A stretch of 64,000 nt of DNA, from contig JAWKUN010000002.1 in assembly GCA_041398565.1 (NCBI GenBank), positions 1,364,001 to 1,428,000 of the forward strand, read 5' to 3'. The position numbers were made by a program, and so were the translations under genes. The notes under the pieces were generated by a model. The model searched no databases and had not been told where the DNA came from. It saw only the letters and a program-made list of their open reading frames with translations. Positions 32,036 to 40,216 of this stretch are shown in pieces. The DNA is from DATGPD01 sp041398565 (GTDB lineage Bacteria > Planctomycetota > UBA1135 > UBA2386). The first letter of the stretch is position 1. The number at the start of each line of letters is the position of its first letter.

Positions 32036-32596
32036 TCATGTGCCGCCCTCGTGCAGATGGGCACGCAGCCAGGCGCGCGCCAGGCGCCACTCGCGCTGCA
32101 CGGTCGACACGGAGAGTCGCAGCGACCGGCCGAGCTCGGCAAACGACAGCCCGCCGAAGAAGCGCAGTTCGACCAGCCTGGCCTTGGCGGCGTCGAGTTG
32201 CGCCAACTGTACGAGGGCCTCGTCGAGCGCCAGGAGATCCGCGTCGGTCAGCGGCTCGGCCGGCTCGGCGTCGTCGAGTGGCACGCGCTCGAGCCGGCCG
32301 CCGCGCTTGTCACGGGCGCGCCGGCGCGCATGCTCGACGAGCACCCGGCGGATGGCGGTGGCGGCGGCCGCGAAGAAGGCATCGCGGTCGGCGAACGTCG
32401 CGTCGGGGTCGCCGGCCAAGCGCAAGTATGCTTCGTTGACCAGGGCCGTCGGCTGCAGGGTGTGGCCGGTGCGTTCCTGCGCCATCTCCCGGCGCGCCAG
32501 CTCGCGCAGTTCGTCGTACAGCGCCGTCGCCAGGTCGCGCGCCGCGTTTGCCTCGCCGTTCTGTGCGGCGCGCAGGATGCGGGAGAGGTCGGCCAT
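32036..32596 (-). CDS. ECF-type sigma factor paired with kinase
   Basis: A 186-residue sigma factor of the planctomycete type (PF07638-like). Region 2 includes HTLQPTALVNEAYLRLAG (about residues 45-62), a hallmark of this group. Region 4 is ELRFFGGLSFAELGRSLRLSVSTVQREWRLARAWL (about 143-178). No membrane segment or anti-sigma gene is seen; the kinase gene directly downstream is the likely partner, as in ECF/kinase pairs where phosphorylation of the sigma factor switches it on. ATG at 32594-32596 is the only sensible start. Confidence 0.93.
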   Translation of the reverse strand: MADLSRILRAAQNGEANAARDLATALYDELRELARREMAQERTGHTLQPTALVNEAYLRLAGDPDATFADRDAFFAAAATAIRRVLVEHARRRARDKRGGRLERVPLDDAEPAEPLTDADLLALDEALVQLAQLDAAKARLVELRFFGGLSFAELGRSLRLSVSTVQREWRLARAWLRAHLHEGGT

Positions 32597-32788
32597 CGCT
32601 CGGGGTGCCTACGGCGCCATCGGTCGTCGTCCACGCCGGGCTGGGCGCCGCACGGGCGGGCCAATGTAGCGGCCGGCCAGATGCCGCTGGCGGATTCCTG
32701 ACCAAGATGCGGGTTGCCTGGCGCACTCTCGGCTGCCGCCTCCTCCATGCGGTCGTCCGTTCGCCGTTCCCTTCCGAAACGTGCCCCA

Positions 32789-34438
32789 ATGCCGTCTGTT
32801 CGTCTTCGCATCGTCGCCGGTGGTCTCGCCGGCATCGTGTCCGTTTCTCTGACGTCGCTGGCCTTGCCGGCGCAGGGCCAGGCCAACGAGGTTTGGTCGC
32901 AGACCCTGACGCGCAACGGCTCTCAGTTGTACGGCGCCATGATCGGCATCGACGGCAGCGATGCGATCTACGTCACCGGACACAGCCCGGGCGTGAGCAT
33001 CGAAACCGCGAGGCTGCGGCTCGACGGCACGCTGTTGTGGCAGGTGGAGTTCGCCAACGGCGGCACGCACACGCATGCCGATTGGTTGGCCGTCGACGCG
33101 TTCGGTGACGTCGTCGTGGCCGGCCACGTGGTGGCAGGCGGGAACCGGACGCCGAGCGGCTTCGTGACCCTCAAGTACGACCCGGCCGGCAACCTGTTGT
33201 GGTCGGACGTGATCCCCAGCACGTTCGGGTCGCTGGCCCGTGTCGCCACCGATGCGCAGGGCGACGTCGTCGTCCTCGGCCGCACCTGGGGAGCGGTCGG
33301 CAGCGGCATCGTGCTGATCAAGTATGCGCGCCAGGGTGGACGGCTGTGGATGCGCACCACGGGCTTGTCGTCGTCCAACCAGGACGCGGTGGGAGCGTTG
33401 GCGATCGACGCCGGGGGCAACATCTTCGCCACCGGTGGGGTTCTCGGCACGATGCTGACCTTCGCCTACGACGCGGCGGGCAACCCGCTGTGGTCACACT
33501 CTCTGCCGGCCATGGGCAGTGGCCTCGACTTGGCTCTCGGGCCGGCCGGCGAGGTCTACGTCGGCGGGGTGGCCAACGGCACGACGACCGACCGCAGCCT
33601 CGTCGCCAAGTACGACCGCACGGGCAACTTGGCGTGGACGCGCAACTACCCGGGCAACAGCGTGCGTCGTCTCGGTGTCGACCGGCACGGCGACGTGGTC
33701 ATCACCGGGCCGATCTCGCCTGCGGGCGGCTACTTCAATTGGCTGACGCAGAAGCTCGATCCCGGCGGCACCGTGCTGTGGACGGCGACCTACGACCAGC
33801 ACCGTTACAACGACGAGGTTCCCTACGGGCTGTGTCTGGGGCCGGACGACGAGATCTACATCACCGGCCAGGGCGGACCCGGTCCGACGTCGGGCGTGCT
33901 CAGCTACCTGCGCACGGTGACCGTGCGCTATGCGCGCTCCGGAGTCGAAGAATGGGTGGCGAGCACCTTCGACTCGGTGCGGGGGCTCGGCGTCGTGCGG
34001 CACGCCGACAACTCGTTGAGCGTGGTCGGCGAGTCGACGTTCACCGCGTTCCACTACGCCCAGACCGGGGTGTGGCGTTCGCTCGAGGGCGCGCTCGCCG
34101 GCAGCCAGGGGCCGCCGCGGCTGCTGGGCGTCGGCGCCCCGGTTGGCGCCAACCCGGTGCGCCTCGACGTGAGCGACGGTGTGGCGAACGCACCGGCGTG
34201 GCTCGTCGTCGGTCTGGCGCGGGTCAACCTGCCGATCCTGGGTGGCGTCCTCGTGCCGTCGCCCGACCTGGTGCTCGGTGGTCTGTCGCTCACCGGCGGC
34301 GGCGACCTGTCGCTGCCGCTCACCTGGCCCCGCGGCTTGTCTTCGGGGTTCGAGGTCACCTTTCAAGTTTGGCTCGCCGACGTTGCGGCGCCGCGCGGCT
34401 TCGCCGCGACCAATGCGCTCGCCGGGGTGTCGCGCTGA
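32789..34438 (+). CDS. Secreted beta-propeller-like protein (SBBP-type repeats)
   Basis: A 549-residue protein. The ATG at 32789 starts a typical signal peptide (basic start, hydrophobic core, cleavage near LPAQGQA at residue 32). Repeats of 45-55 residues with the pattern GxDxxGNxxxTG, then a hydrophobic strand and KYDxxGNLLW (for example LKYDPAGNLLWSD, VAKYDRTGNLAWTR), fit an SBBP/Kelch-like beta-propeller of six or seven blades. The last 100 residues (from PRLLGVGAPVGANPV on) form a separate beta domain shared with other secreted proteins in this window. It is likely a surface or extracellular protein of unknown ligand. No operon partner. Confidence 0.87.
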   Translation: MPSVRLRIVAGGLAGIVSVSLTSLALPAQGQANEVWSQTLTRNGSQLYGAMIGIDGSDAIYVTGHSPGVSIETARLRLDGTLLWQVEFANGGTHTHADWLAVDAFGDVVVAGHVVAGGNRTPSGFVTLKYDPAGNLLWSDVIPSTFGSLARVATDAQGDVVVLGRTWGAVGSGIVLIKYARQGGRLWMRTTGLSSSNQDAVGALAIDAGGNIFATGGVLGTMLTFAYDAAGNPLWSHSLPAMGSGLDLALGPAGEVYVGGVANGTTTDRSLVAKYDRTGNLAWTRNYPGNSVRRLGVDRHGDVVITGPISPAGGYFNWLTQKLDPGGTVLWTATYDQHRYNDEVPYGLCLGPDDEIYITGQGGPGPTSGVLSYLRTVTVRYARSGVEEWVASTFDSVRGLGVVRHADNSLSVVGESTFTAFHYAQTGVWRSLEGALAGSQGPPRLLGVGAPVGANPVRLDVSDGVANAPAWLVVGLARVNLPILGGVLVPSPDLVLGGLSLTGGGDLSLPLTWPRGLSSGFEVTFQVWLADVAAPRGFAATNALAGVSR

Positions 34439-34655
34439 GGTCGGTGGGCCGGGCACGAGACCGGGCGGTCAGCGGAGGAGCCTGGCTCCATCCGCTGCAA
34501 GGCTGGAGCGATGGGCGACGACTTCGGTCGACCGCCCATCCTCGTGGTAGGCGGCGGACCCCGTCGAGGTGAACTCGCGTCGGCTGCCGGAGTCGGCGGC
34601 ATGAGCGCTGCAGGGCCGGTGTGGTCGACGGCAACGGGCACCGCCTCCGGCCTGC

Positions 34656-34669
34656 AAACCGGTCGGTTT
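34656..34669 (+). promoter_or_regulatory. Short inverted repeat upstream of the PLP-enzyme gene
   Basis: AAACCG-GT-CGGTTT, a perfect 6-bp dyad 19 bases before the ATG at 34689. It falls in the expected leader or start region of transcription and could be an operator for a sulfur-metabolism regulator. This is tentative. Confidence 0.3.
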
Positions 34670-34688
34670 CGCGTACGTTGCGCCAGCG

Positions 34689-35966
34689 ATGCAACGACGA
34701 CACAGCCATGGCGACAAGGAGTTCAACGCCGAGACCCTGGCGCTGGGCTACGGCTACGACCCCGCGCTGTCGCAGGGCGCGGTCAAACCGCCGGTGTTCC
34801 TCACCTCGACCTTCCAGTTCGCGTCGGCGGCGGAGGGCAAGCGCTTCTTCGAGCTTGCCTACGGGCTGCGCCAACCCGACCCGGGCGAGGAGGCCGGCCT
34901 CATCTACAGCCGCATCAACAACCCCAACCTCGAGATCTTCGAGCACCGCATCGCGGCCTGGGACCGAACCGAGGTCGGCGCCACGTTCGCTTCGGGCATG
35001 GCGGCGATCGCCACGGCTGCCTTCGCGCTGCTGCGGCCGGGCGACGCCGTGATCTCGACGGCGCCGGTGTACGGCGGCACGCACCATCTCTTCCAGCACA
35101 TCCTGCCGGAGTGGGGCGTGGAGGTGCGCTTCGTGCACGCGGGCGACACGGCGCCCGCGGCCATGGCGCAGGCGGCCCGCGAACTGGGCGGCGAGCGCGT
35201 GCGCCTGCTGTTCGTGGAGACGCCGGCCAACCCCAGCAACGTGCACACCGACATCGCGGCGGTGGCGGCCTTGGCGCGCGAGCTGGGCGCCGCGCACGGG
35301 CGGCCGGTGTGCACCGCGGTCGACAACACCCTGCTCGGTCCGGTGTTCCAGCGCCCGGCGCCGCTCGGTGCCGACCTCGTGCTCTACTCGGCGACCAAGT
35401 TCCTCGGCGGGCACAGCGACCTGGTCGCCGGCGTCGCCACCGGGTCGCGCGCCCTCATGCGGCCGATCCTCGAGCGGCGCGCCTTCTTCGGCACCATGAC
35501 CAACCCGTTCACCGGCTGGCTCCTGCTGCGCTCGCTCGAGACGGTGTCGATCCGCATGCGCCGGCAGGCCAAGAACGCGCGCGCCCTGGCCCAACTCCTG
35601 GCCGAGCATCCACGCGTGACCAAGGTGCTCTTCCCCGGGCTGCTGCGCAGCGAAGACCCGCAGCACGCCCTCTGGCAGCGCCAGTGCACGGGTACGGGTT
35701 CGATGATCGCTTTCGAGGTCGAGGGCGGCGAGGAGGCGGCGTTCGCGGTGCTCGACCGCTTCGAGGTGTGCCGCCTGGCGGTGTCGCTCGGTGGCACCGA
35801 GAGTCTCGTGGAGCACCCGCGCACCATGACGCACTCCGACGTGCCGCCGGAGGAGAACGAGCGCAGCGGGGTCACTCCCGGTCTGATCCGCATGTCGGTC
35901 GGACTCGAACACCTGTCCGACCTGCGGCGCGACTTGACCCACGCGCTCGGAGCGTTGGGTTCTTGA
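34689..35966 (+). CDS. Cys/Met-metabolism PLP-dependent enzyme (methionine gamma-lyase/cystathionine synthase family)
   Basis: A 425-residue enzyme. The PLP-binding Lys is Lys237 in YSATKFLGGHSD. YSRINNPN (73-80), the SGMAAI phosphate loop (102-107), PVYGGTHHLF and VETPANPSN (177-184) and the PLP-ring Asp212 in VDNTL are all family landmarks. SLGGTESLVEHPRTMTHSDVPPEE and the final GLIRMSVGLE complete the fold. These motifs fit methionine gamma-lyase or a related sulfhydrylase (the HSD after the active Lys is common there); the exact reaction cannot be decided. It is monocistronic, with a dyad just upstream. Confidence 0.9.
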   Translation: MQRRHSHGDKEFNAETLALGYGYDPALSQGAVKPPVFLTSTFQFASAAEGKRFFELAYGLRQPDPGEEAGLIYSRINNPNLEIFEHRIAAWDRTEVGATFASGMAAIATAAFALLRPGDAVISTAPVYGGTHHLFQHILPEWGVEVRFVHAGDTAPAAMAQAARELGGERVRLLFVETPANPSNVHTDIAAVAALARELGAAHGRPVCTAVDNTLLGPVFQRPAPLGADLVLYSATKFLGGHSDLVAGVATGSRALMRPILERRAFFGTMTNPFTGWLLLRSLETVSIRMRRQAKNARALAQLLAEHPRVTKVLFPGLLRSEDPQHALWQRQCTGTGSMIAFEVEGGEEAAFAVLDRFEVCRLAVSLGGTESLVEHPRTMTHSDVPPEENERSGVTPGLIRMSVGLEHLSDLRRDLTHALGALGS

Positions 35967-36326
35967 GCTGACTCGAACGACCAAGGCCAACGTGCCAGCC
36001 ATGCAGTGGGTAGGGTCGAGACTCTCCCGCTGAACGCCGGCTCGCCGCTCCGCCTCGCAGCATGGAGGTGGAACGGTTCGAACCGCCGGTGCGCGAGCGA
36101 GGTGCTTCGTGGTCGGCGGGGACGCTGCGCGACGCGGCGTCTGCGATGGCGCCGGCCGATCTACGTCTTTCTTGCGTCCGAAGTGCGCCCGTCGGCCGAC
36201 CCGCAACGGCATCGACTGCAGTGTCGTCGTCCGCAGTCGTGCCAGCTCCGAACGAGACCGAGGACACGGCTCGGGGTCGAGCGTACGATGCAGCGTCGTT
36301 CCGAGAGTGCGGAGAGGAGTGTGACC
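35967..36326. other. Intergenic region without a supported gene
   Basis: 360 bases between two plus-strand genes. The only notable element is the perfect 12-base palindrome CGGTTCGAACCG at 36074-36085. The end of the region carries the ribosome-binding site (GAGGAG at 36314-36319) of the following gene. Confidence 0.4.
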
Positions 36327-38909
36327 ATGCAGATGACGACTCGTTCCATCCTGGCGTTCGCGGTGCTCTCGCTGCCATCGCACGCCATCGCCCAGTCCGT
36401 GCTGTTCGACTTCTTCGGTGTTCCGGGCGACGCGTTCGGCTCGGCCGTCGCCGGTCCTGGCGATGTCGATCTGGACGGCTACCCCGACGTGGCCGTCGCC
36501 GCGCCGGCACGCAACGGTGGCGGCGGTGGCGTCGACGTCTTCTCCGGACGTACGGGCGCCTTGGTGTGGTCGCTCGCTGGCGTGGCCGGCGAGGGGCTCG
36601 GCCGCGACGTCCTGGCGGCCGGCGACATCGACCGCGACGGCCACGCCGACCTCTGGGTGCGTACGGCGTCGGCGGTGCTGGCCTGTTCCGGACGCACCGG
36701 CGGCGTGCTGTGGCGCGTGCCGACCGCAGACTTCGTGGCGGCGGCCGGCGACGTCGACCTTGACGGCCACGCCGACCTCCTGCTCGGCACGGCGGACCTG
36801 GGCGGCACCAGCGTGTACGCCGTGGTCGGTGGTGCGACCGGTGGCATCCTGTGGGCGCACGTTCCCGCGCCCATGCGCCTGGTGGCGTTGGGCAGCGCCG
36901 GGGATATCGATCGCGATGGGCACGACGACGTCATCGCCACACTGACCGACCCGACCGGGTCGACCCGCACCCTCGAGATCCGCTCGGGGCGCACGCAGCA
37001 GGTTCTGCGCTCGACCTCGGCGTCCGCCTACTACGGAGAAGGCAGTCTGGTGGGACCCGCCGGCGACTGGAACGGCGACGGCTACGACGACACGTTCGTC
37101 ATGCAGGACCGCGTGTCGCCGCCGCCGACCTTCTCGGTCGGCTACGTCACCGTGCGCTCCGGGCTCGACGGTGCGCAGCTGTGGGGCTACTCGGGCAGCT
37201 ACTACTGCGATCGCTACGCCATCTGCACCCTGGTGCGCTTGCTGTCCCGCTTCGAACGTGGCGGCGACTTCGATGGCGACGGCCTGGCCGACCCCTTGCT
37301 CTGGCTGGGTGGCGAGGTCGTCGTGCTGCCGCGCGTCGTCGCGACGTCGCTCGAGTTGCCCTCGTCGGTCGTCGCCTACGCCGGCGACGTCGACCGGGAC
37401 GGCCGCGACGATCTGATCGTCGGGCTCGGTGACCGCGTGCAGGTGATCAAGGCGACCGTCGGCCTGCGCTCGCTCGGCGGCTTCGGCTACGTGCCGCGCA
37501 TCGGCGAGTCCTACGCGGTGGCCGGAGTCGGCGACCTCGACGGCGATGGCTACGACGAGGTGGCCTACAGCGCGCGCGGCTACACCGCCTTCGGCGACAT
37601 CTTCGGCTGCACGATCCGTTCGAGCCGCGATGCGAGCGCCGTCCTCGGCTTCTCCGGATCGGGCACCTTCCCCAGCGTCCTCGTCGCGGCGCCGGCTGGC
37701 GACGTGAGCGGTGACGGCCGCGGCGACGTGGTCGTCGGCTTCAACTCGGTGAGCCCGCCGCGCACCGACCACCGCGCCGAGGTGTGGGCGAACGGGGTCG
37801 AGCTGTACCAGTTCGACAACGCCGACACGAGCTACGGCATCGCTGTCGCCGGCGACGCCGACTGGAACGGCGACGGCCGCGCCGATGTGTTCGTCGCGGC
37901 GCAGACCTTCACCGAGGTGTGGTCGGGCGCCACCGGCTCGCTCCTCTACACCTTGCCCGCCGGCGGGAGGCACCTGGTGAGCCTCGGCGACGTGAACGCC
38001 GACGGCGTCGGCGACGTGGCGATCGGCAACGATGTCTATTCCGGGAGCAACCGCCAGGTTCTCTTGCACCTCACCTCTGCCCCGTACGCCGCCGGCGACA
38101 CCGACAACGACGGCCACGCCGACCTGTGGCTCGTCGAGACGGCCGGGGCGACGCTGTACTCCGCGCGTCTGGGGGTGCTGCGCGTGTTGCCGTGGCCGCA
38201 GGGTCAAGCCGCGGCGATGGTGTCGGCGGGCGTCGACTGGGACGGCGATGGGGTGGGCGACCTCCTGGCTGGTTTCCCGAGCGCCTCGCCGGGCGGGACG
38301 GTGGTCGTGATGTCCGGTCTCGACGGCCGGCCGCTGTTCACGCAAGGCGGCGGTCGCACCGGCGACGCCTTCGGGCACACCGCCGCACTCCTGCGTGCGC
38401 CCGCGGGCGCGGCGGCGAGCCTGGCGGCTGACTCCTCGGCGGGCGGACCGCTGGCGACCGGCTACGCTTGGCTCGTGCGCGAGCCGCGCACGCCGGGCGG
38501 CCAGGTGGCCTCCGGCCGCGGCTGCGTCGGCGGCGTCGGCGTTCCGCGCCTGGCGTGGATCGGTGCGCCTCGGCTCGGCTCGTCGGGCAGCTTCGCCCTC
38601 GACCGAGCGCCGGCGACCACGGCGGCGGTGTTCATCCTCGGCGGCAGCGAGGACCAATGGCTGGGCGCGAGCCTGCCCCTGCCGCTCGCCGGCCTCGGCA
38701 TGGCGGAGTGCGTCCTGCACGCTGCCGCCGACGTGCTGGTGCCGACCGTCACCGACGGTGGTGGCCGCGCGACCCTGCCGTTGACCCTTCCAGCGGATCC
38801 GATCTTGGTCGGGGCGCGCCTGCTCGCGCAGACCGCGCAGTTCGACCCGGCGACGAATCCGCGCGGGGTGACGATGAGCGAGGCCCGTCGCATGGTCATC
38901 ATGCGCTGA
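36327..38909 (+). CDS. Secreted FG-GAP/VCBS repeat protein
   Basis: An 860-residue protein. GAGGAG at 36314-36319 selects the ATG at 36327. The signal peptide ends near residue 22 (SHAIAQ). At least twelve repeats carry the Ca2+-binding Asp pattern DxDxDG followed by a hydrophobic strand (GDVDLDGYPDVAV, GDIDRDGHADLWV, GDFDGDGLADPLL and so on), as in the integrin-type beta-propeller. The last 130 residues, starting GRGCVGG and then PRLAWIGAPRLG, are the tail domain shared with the protein at 32789. Likely a Ca2+-dependent surface adhesion or structural protein. It ends at a strong terminator. Confidence 0.9.
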   Translation: MQMTTRSILAFAVLSLPSHAIAQSVLFDFFGVPGDAFGSAVAGPGDVDLDGYPDVAVAAPARNGGGGGVDVFSGRTGALVWSLAGVAGEGLGRDVLAAGDIDRDGHADLWVRTASAVLACSGRTGGVLWRVPTADFVAAAGDVDLDGHADLLLGTADLGGTSVYAVVGGATGGILWAHVPAPMRLVALGSAGDIDRDGHDDVIATLTDPTGSTRTLEIRSGRTQQVLRSTSASAYYGEGSLVGPAGDWNGDGYDDTFVMQDRVSPPPTFSVGYVTVRSGLDGAQLWGYSGSYYCDRYAICTLVRLLSRFERGGDFDGDGLADPLLWLGGEVVVLPRVVATSLELPSSVVAYAGDVDRDGRDDLIVGLGDRVQVIKATVGLRSLGGFGYVPRIGESYAVAGVGDLDGDGYDEVAYSARGYTAFGDIFGCTIRSSRDASAVLGFSGSGTFPSVLVAAPAGDVSGDGRGDVVVGFNSVSPPRTDHRAEVWANGVELYQFDNADTSYGIAVAGDADWNGDGRADVFVAAQTFTEVWSGATGSLLYTLPAGGRHLVSLGDVNADGVGDVAIGNDVYSGSNRQVLLHLTSAPYAAGDTDNDGHADLWLVETAGATLYSARLGVLRVLPWPQGQAAAMVSAGVDWDGDGVGDLLAGFPSASPGGTVVVMSGLDGRPLFTQGGGRTGDAFGHTAALLRAPAGAAASLAADSSAGGPLATGYAWLVREPRTPGGQVASGRGCVGGVGVPRLAWIGAPRLGSSGSFALDRAPATTAAVFILGGSEDQWLGASLPLPLAGLGMAECVLHAAADVLVPTVTDGGGRATLPLTLPADPILVGARLLAQTAQFDPATNPRGVTMSEARRMVIMR

Positions 38910-38936
38910 GCCGCGCGCGGCGCCGGCCCCCTGCGG

Positions 38937-38972
38937 GCGCGACTCCGCCACGCGGGCGGGTCGCGCTTTTTC
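38937..38972 (+). terminator. Rho-independent terminator
   Basis: Stem GCGCGAC/GTCGCGC (38937-38943 and 38960-38966) stacked, after one bulged T, on CCGCC/GGCGG (38945-38949 and 38955-38959) with a 5-base loop, followed by a T-run from 38967. It is the best-formed intrinsic terminator of the window and lies 27 bases after the FG-GAP gene. Confidence 0.88.
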
Positions 38973-39064
38973 TTCGATCGATCTGCGGACCGGCCCGTCG
39001 TCTCGCGCATCCCGAGCCAACGCCGGGGCAGACCCCTGCTCCGACGTGGCCCCAGGACACCATC

Positions 39065-40180
39065 ATGCGCACCTCCCTCGCCAGGCCGCTCTTCGGCGCC
39101 GCGCCGTGCTTCGCCGGAACCCTCGGTCTTCTCGTTCTCGCCGCGGCGGCACCCGCCCAGGCGATCGTGCATCCCCAGCACTTCACCCGGGCCGAGGCAC
39201 CCTACGCCAACGTCCTGCCCTTCGGCTGGACCAACGTGCCGATCCGCCTGCTGCAGGTCCACGCGGGGGTGCCCGCCGGGACGATCCGCGGCATGGCGTT
39301 CAGGCTCGACGCTGGCCAGACCACAGACGTGGCCGCGTTCCAGGCGGTGGTCGAGGTCGAGATGTCATCTTCGGTCACCTCGGTGCTGGCTCCCAACGCC
39401 ACCTTCGACGCCAACCACGGCGCCGACCGCACCACGGTGTTGCCGGCGACCGTGGTGAACTTCGCCGCGGCGCCGCGCACGCTGGCACCGCGGCCGTTCC
39501 TGCACACGCTCGCCTTCAGTACGCCGTTCAACTACGGCGGCGCGGTGCCGCTGTGCTGGGACATGCGCATCAGCAACCGCAGCGCGACCACCAACTTCGA
39601 GTACGACCAGGCGATCACTTCGGCCAACCCGCCCGCGACCATCATGTCGTTCGGCGATGGCTGCCGCCTGTTCGGGGCGACGGCGGCGATGACGCTGTCG
39701 GCGTCGAGCACGACCAACTGGTCCGGCGCAACGGTGACTTTCCGCTTCGCCGGCTCGCGCCTGCCGCCCAGCAGCGTGGTGGCGCTCAGCACCGGGGTCA
39801 GTACCGCGAGCCTGAACGGGGTGCCGTTGCCGTTCGTGCTTCCGGGTAGCGCCGCGTCGCCGTCGGGGCCGTGCACGATCTACAACGACTCGCTCCTGCA
39901 GCTGCCGGTGTTCACGACGGCGTCAGGGGCGTTGGCCACCAACACCAACGTGACCTTCCCGCTGCGGCTTTCGATGAACGGCGCCAGCTTGTTCACCCAG
40001 GTCCTGGCTGCCGATCCGCAGGCCAACCCGTGGGGCGTGACCACCAGCAACAGCGTGCAGATGCACCTGACGGCGCCGTTCACCAACGACGCGGTGAGCC
40101 GGGTCTGGGTCGGCGGCAGCCTGGTCGCCAACGGCCGCGTCGACGCACGCTACGGCGCCGTGGTTCGGTTCATGCGCTGA
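39065..40180 (+). CDS. Secreted protein of unknown function
   Basis: A 371-residue protein starting at ATG 39065. A long signal peptide (to about residue 34, LLVLAAAAPAQA) is followed by an all-beta region with few charged residues, beginning with a conserved-looking HPQHFTRAEAPYANVLPFGW. Residues 35-235 look like one beta-sandwich. The end (about 240-371) again has the alternating strand/Pro pattern of the tail domain seen in its neighbours. No catalytic motif is visible. The stop codon is part of a stem shared with the convergent kinase gene. Confidence 0.85.
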   Translation: MRTSLARPLFGAAPCFAGTLGLLVLAAAAPAQAIVHPQHFTRAEAPYANVLPFGWTNVPIRLLQVHAGVPAGTIRGMAFRLDAGQTTDVAAFQAVVEVEMSSSVTSVLAPNATFDANHGADRTTVLPATVVNFAAAPRTLAPRPFLHTLAFSTPFNYGGAVPLCWDMRISNRSATTNFEYDQAITSANPPATIMSFGDGCRLFGATAAMTLSASSTTNWSGATVTFRFAGSRLPPSSVVALSTGVSTASLNGVPLPFVLPGSAASPSGPCTIYNDSLLQLPVFTTASGALATNTNVTFPLRLSMNGASLFTQVLAADPQANPWGVTTSNSVQMHLTAPFTNDAVSRVWVGGSLVANGRVDARYGAVVRFMR

Positions 40181-40216
40181 CCTTTCCCTGTGGCGACGTC
40201 GTCGCCGACTCAGCGC
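40174..40216. terminator. Bidirectional hairpin that includes both stop codons
   Basis: GCGCTGA at 40174-40180 pairs with TCAGCGC at 40210-40216; the TGA of the upstream plus gene and the TGA (read as TCA) of the downstream minus gene are part of the stem. An inner hairpin GGCGAC-GTC-GTCGCC lies at 40192-40206. Confidence 0.55.

Noticed and set aside
34356..39020. A 1554-codon minus-strand frame
   Set aside because: It is antisense to the PLP-enzyme and FG-GAP genes, whose motifs are unmistakable; the translation is repetitive Asp/Val/Arg shadow caused by the DxDxDG repeats on the other strand.
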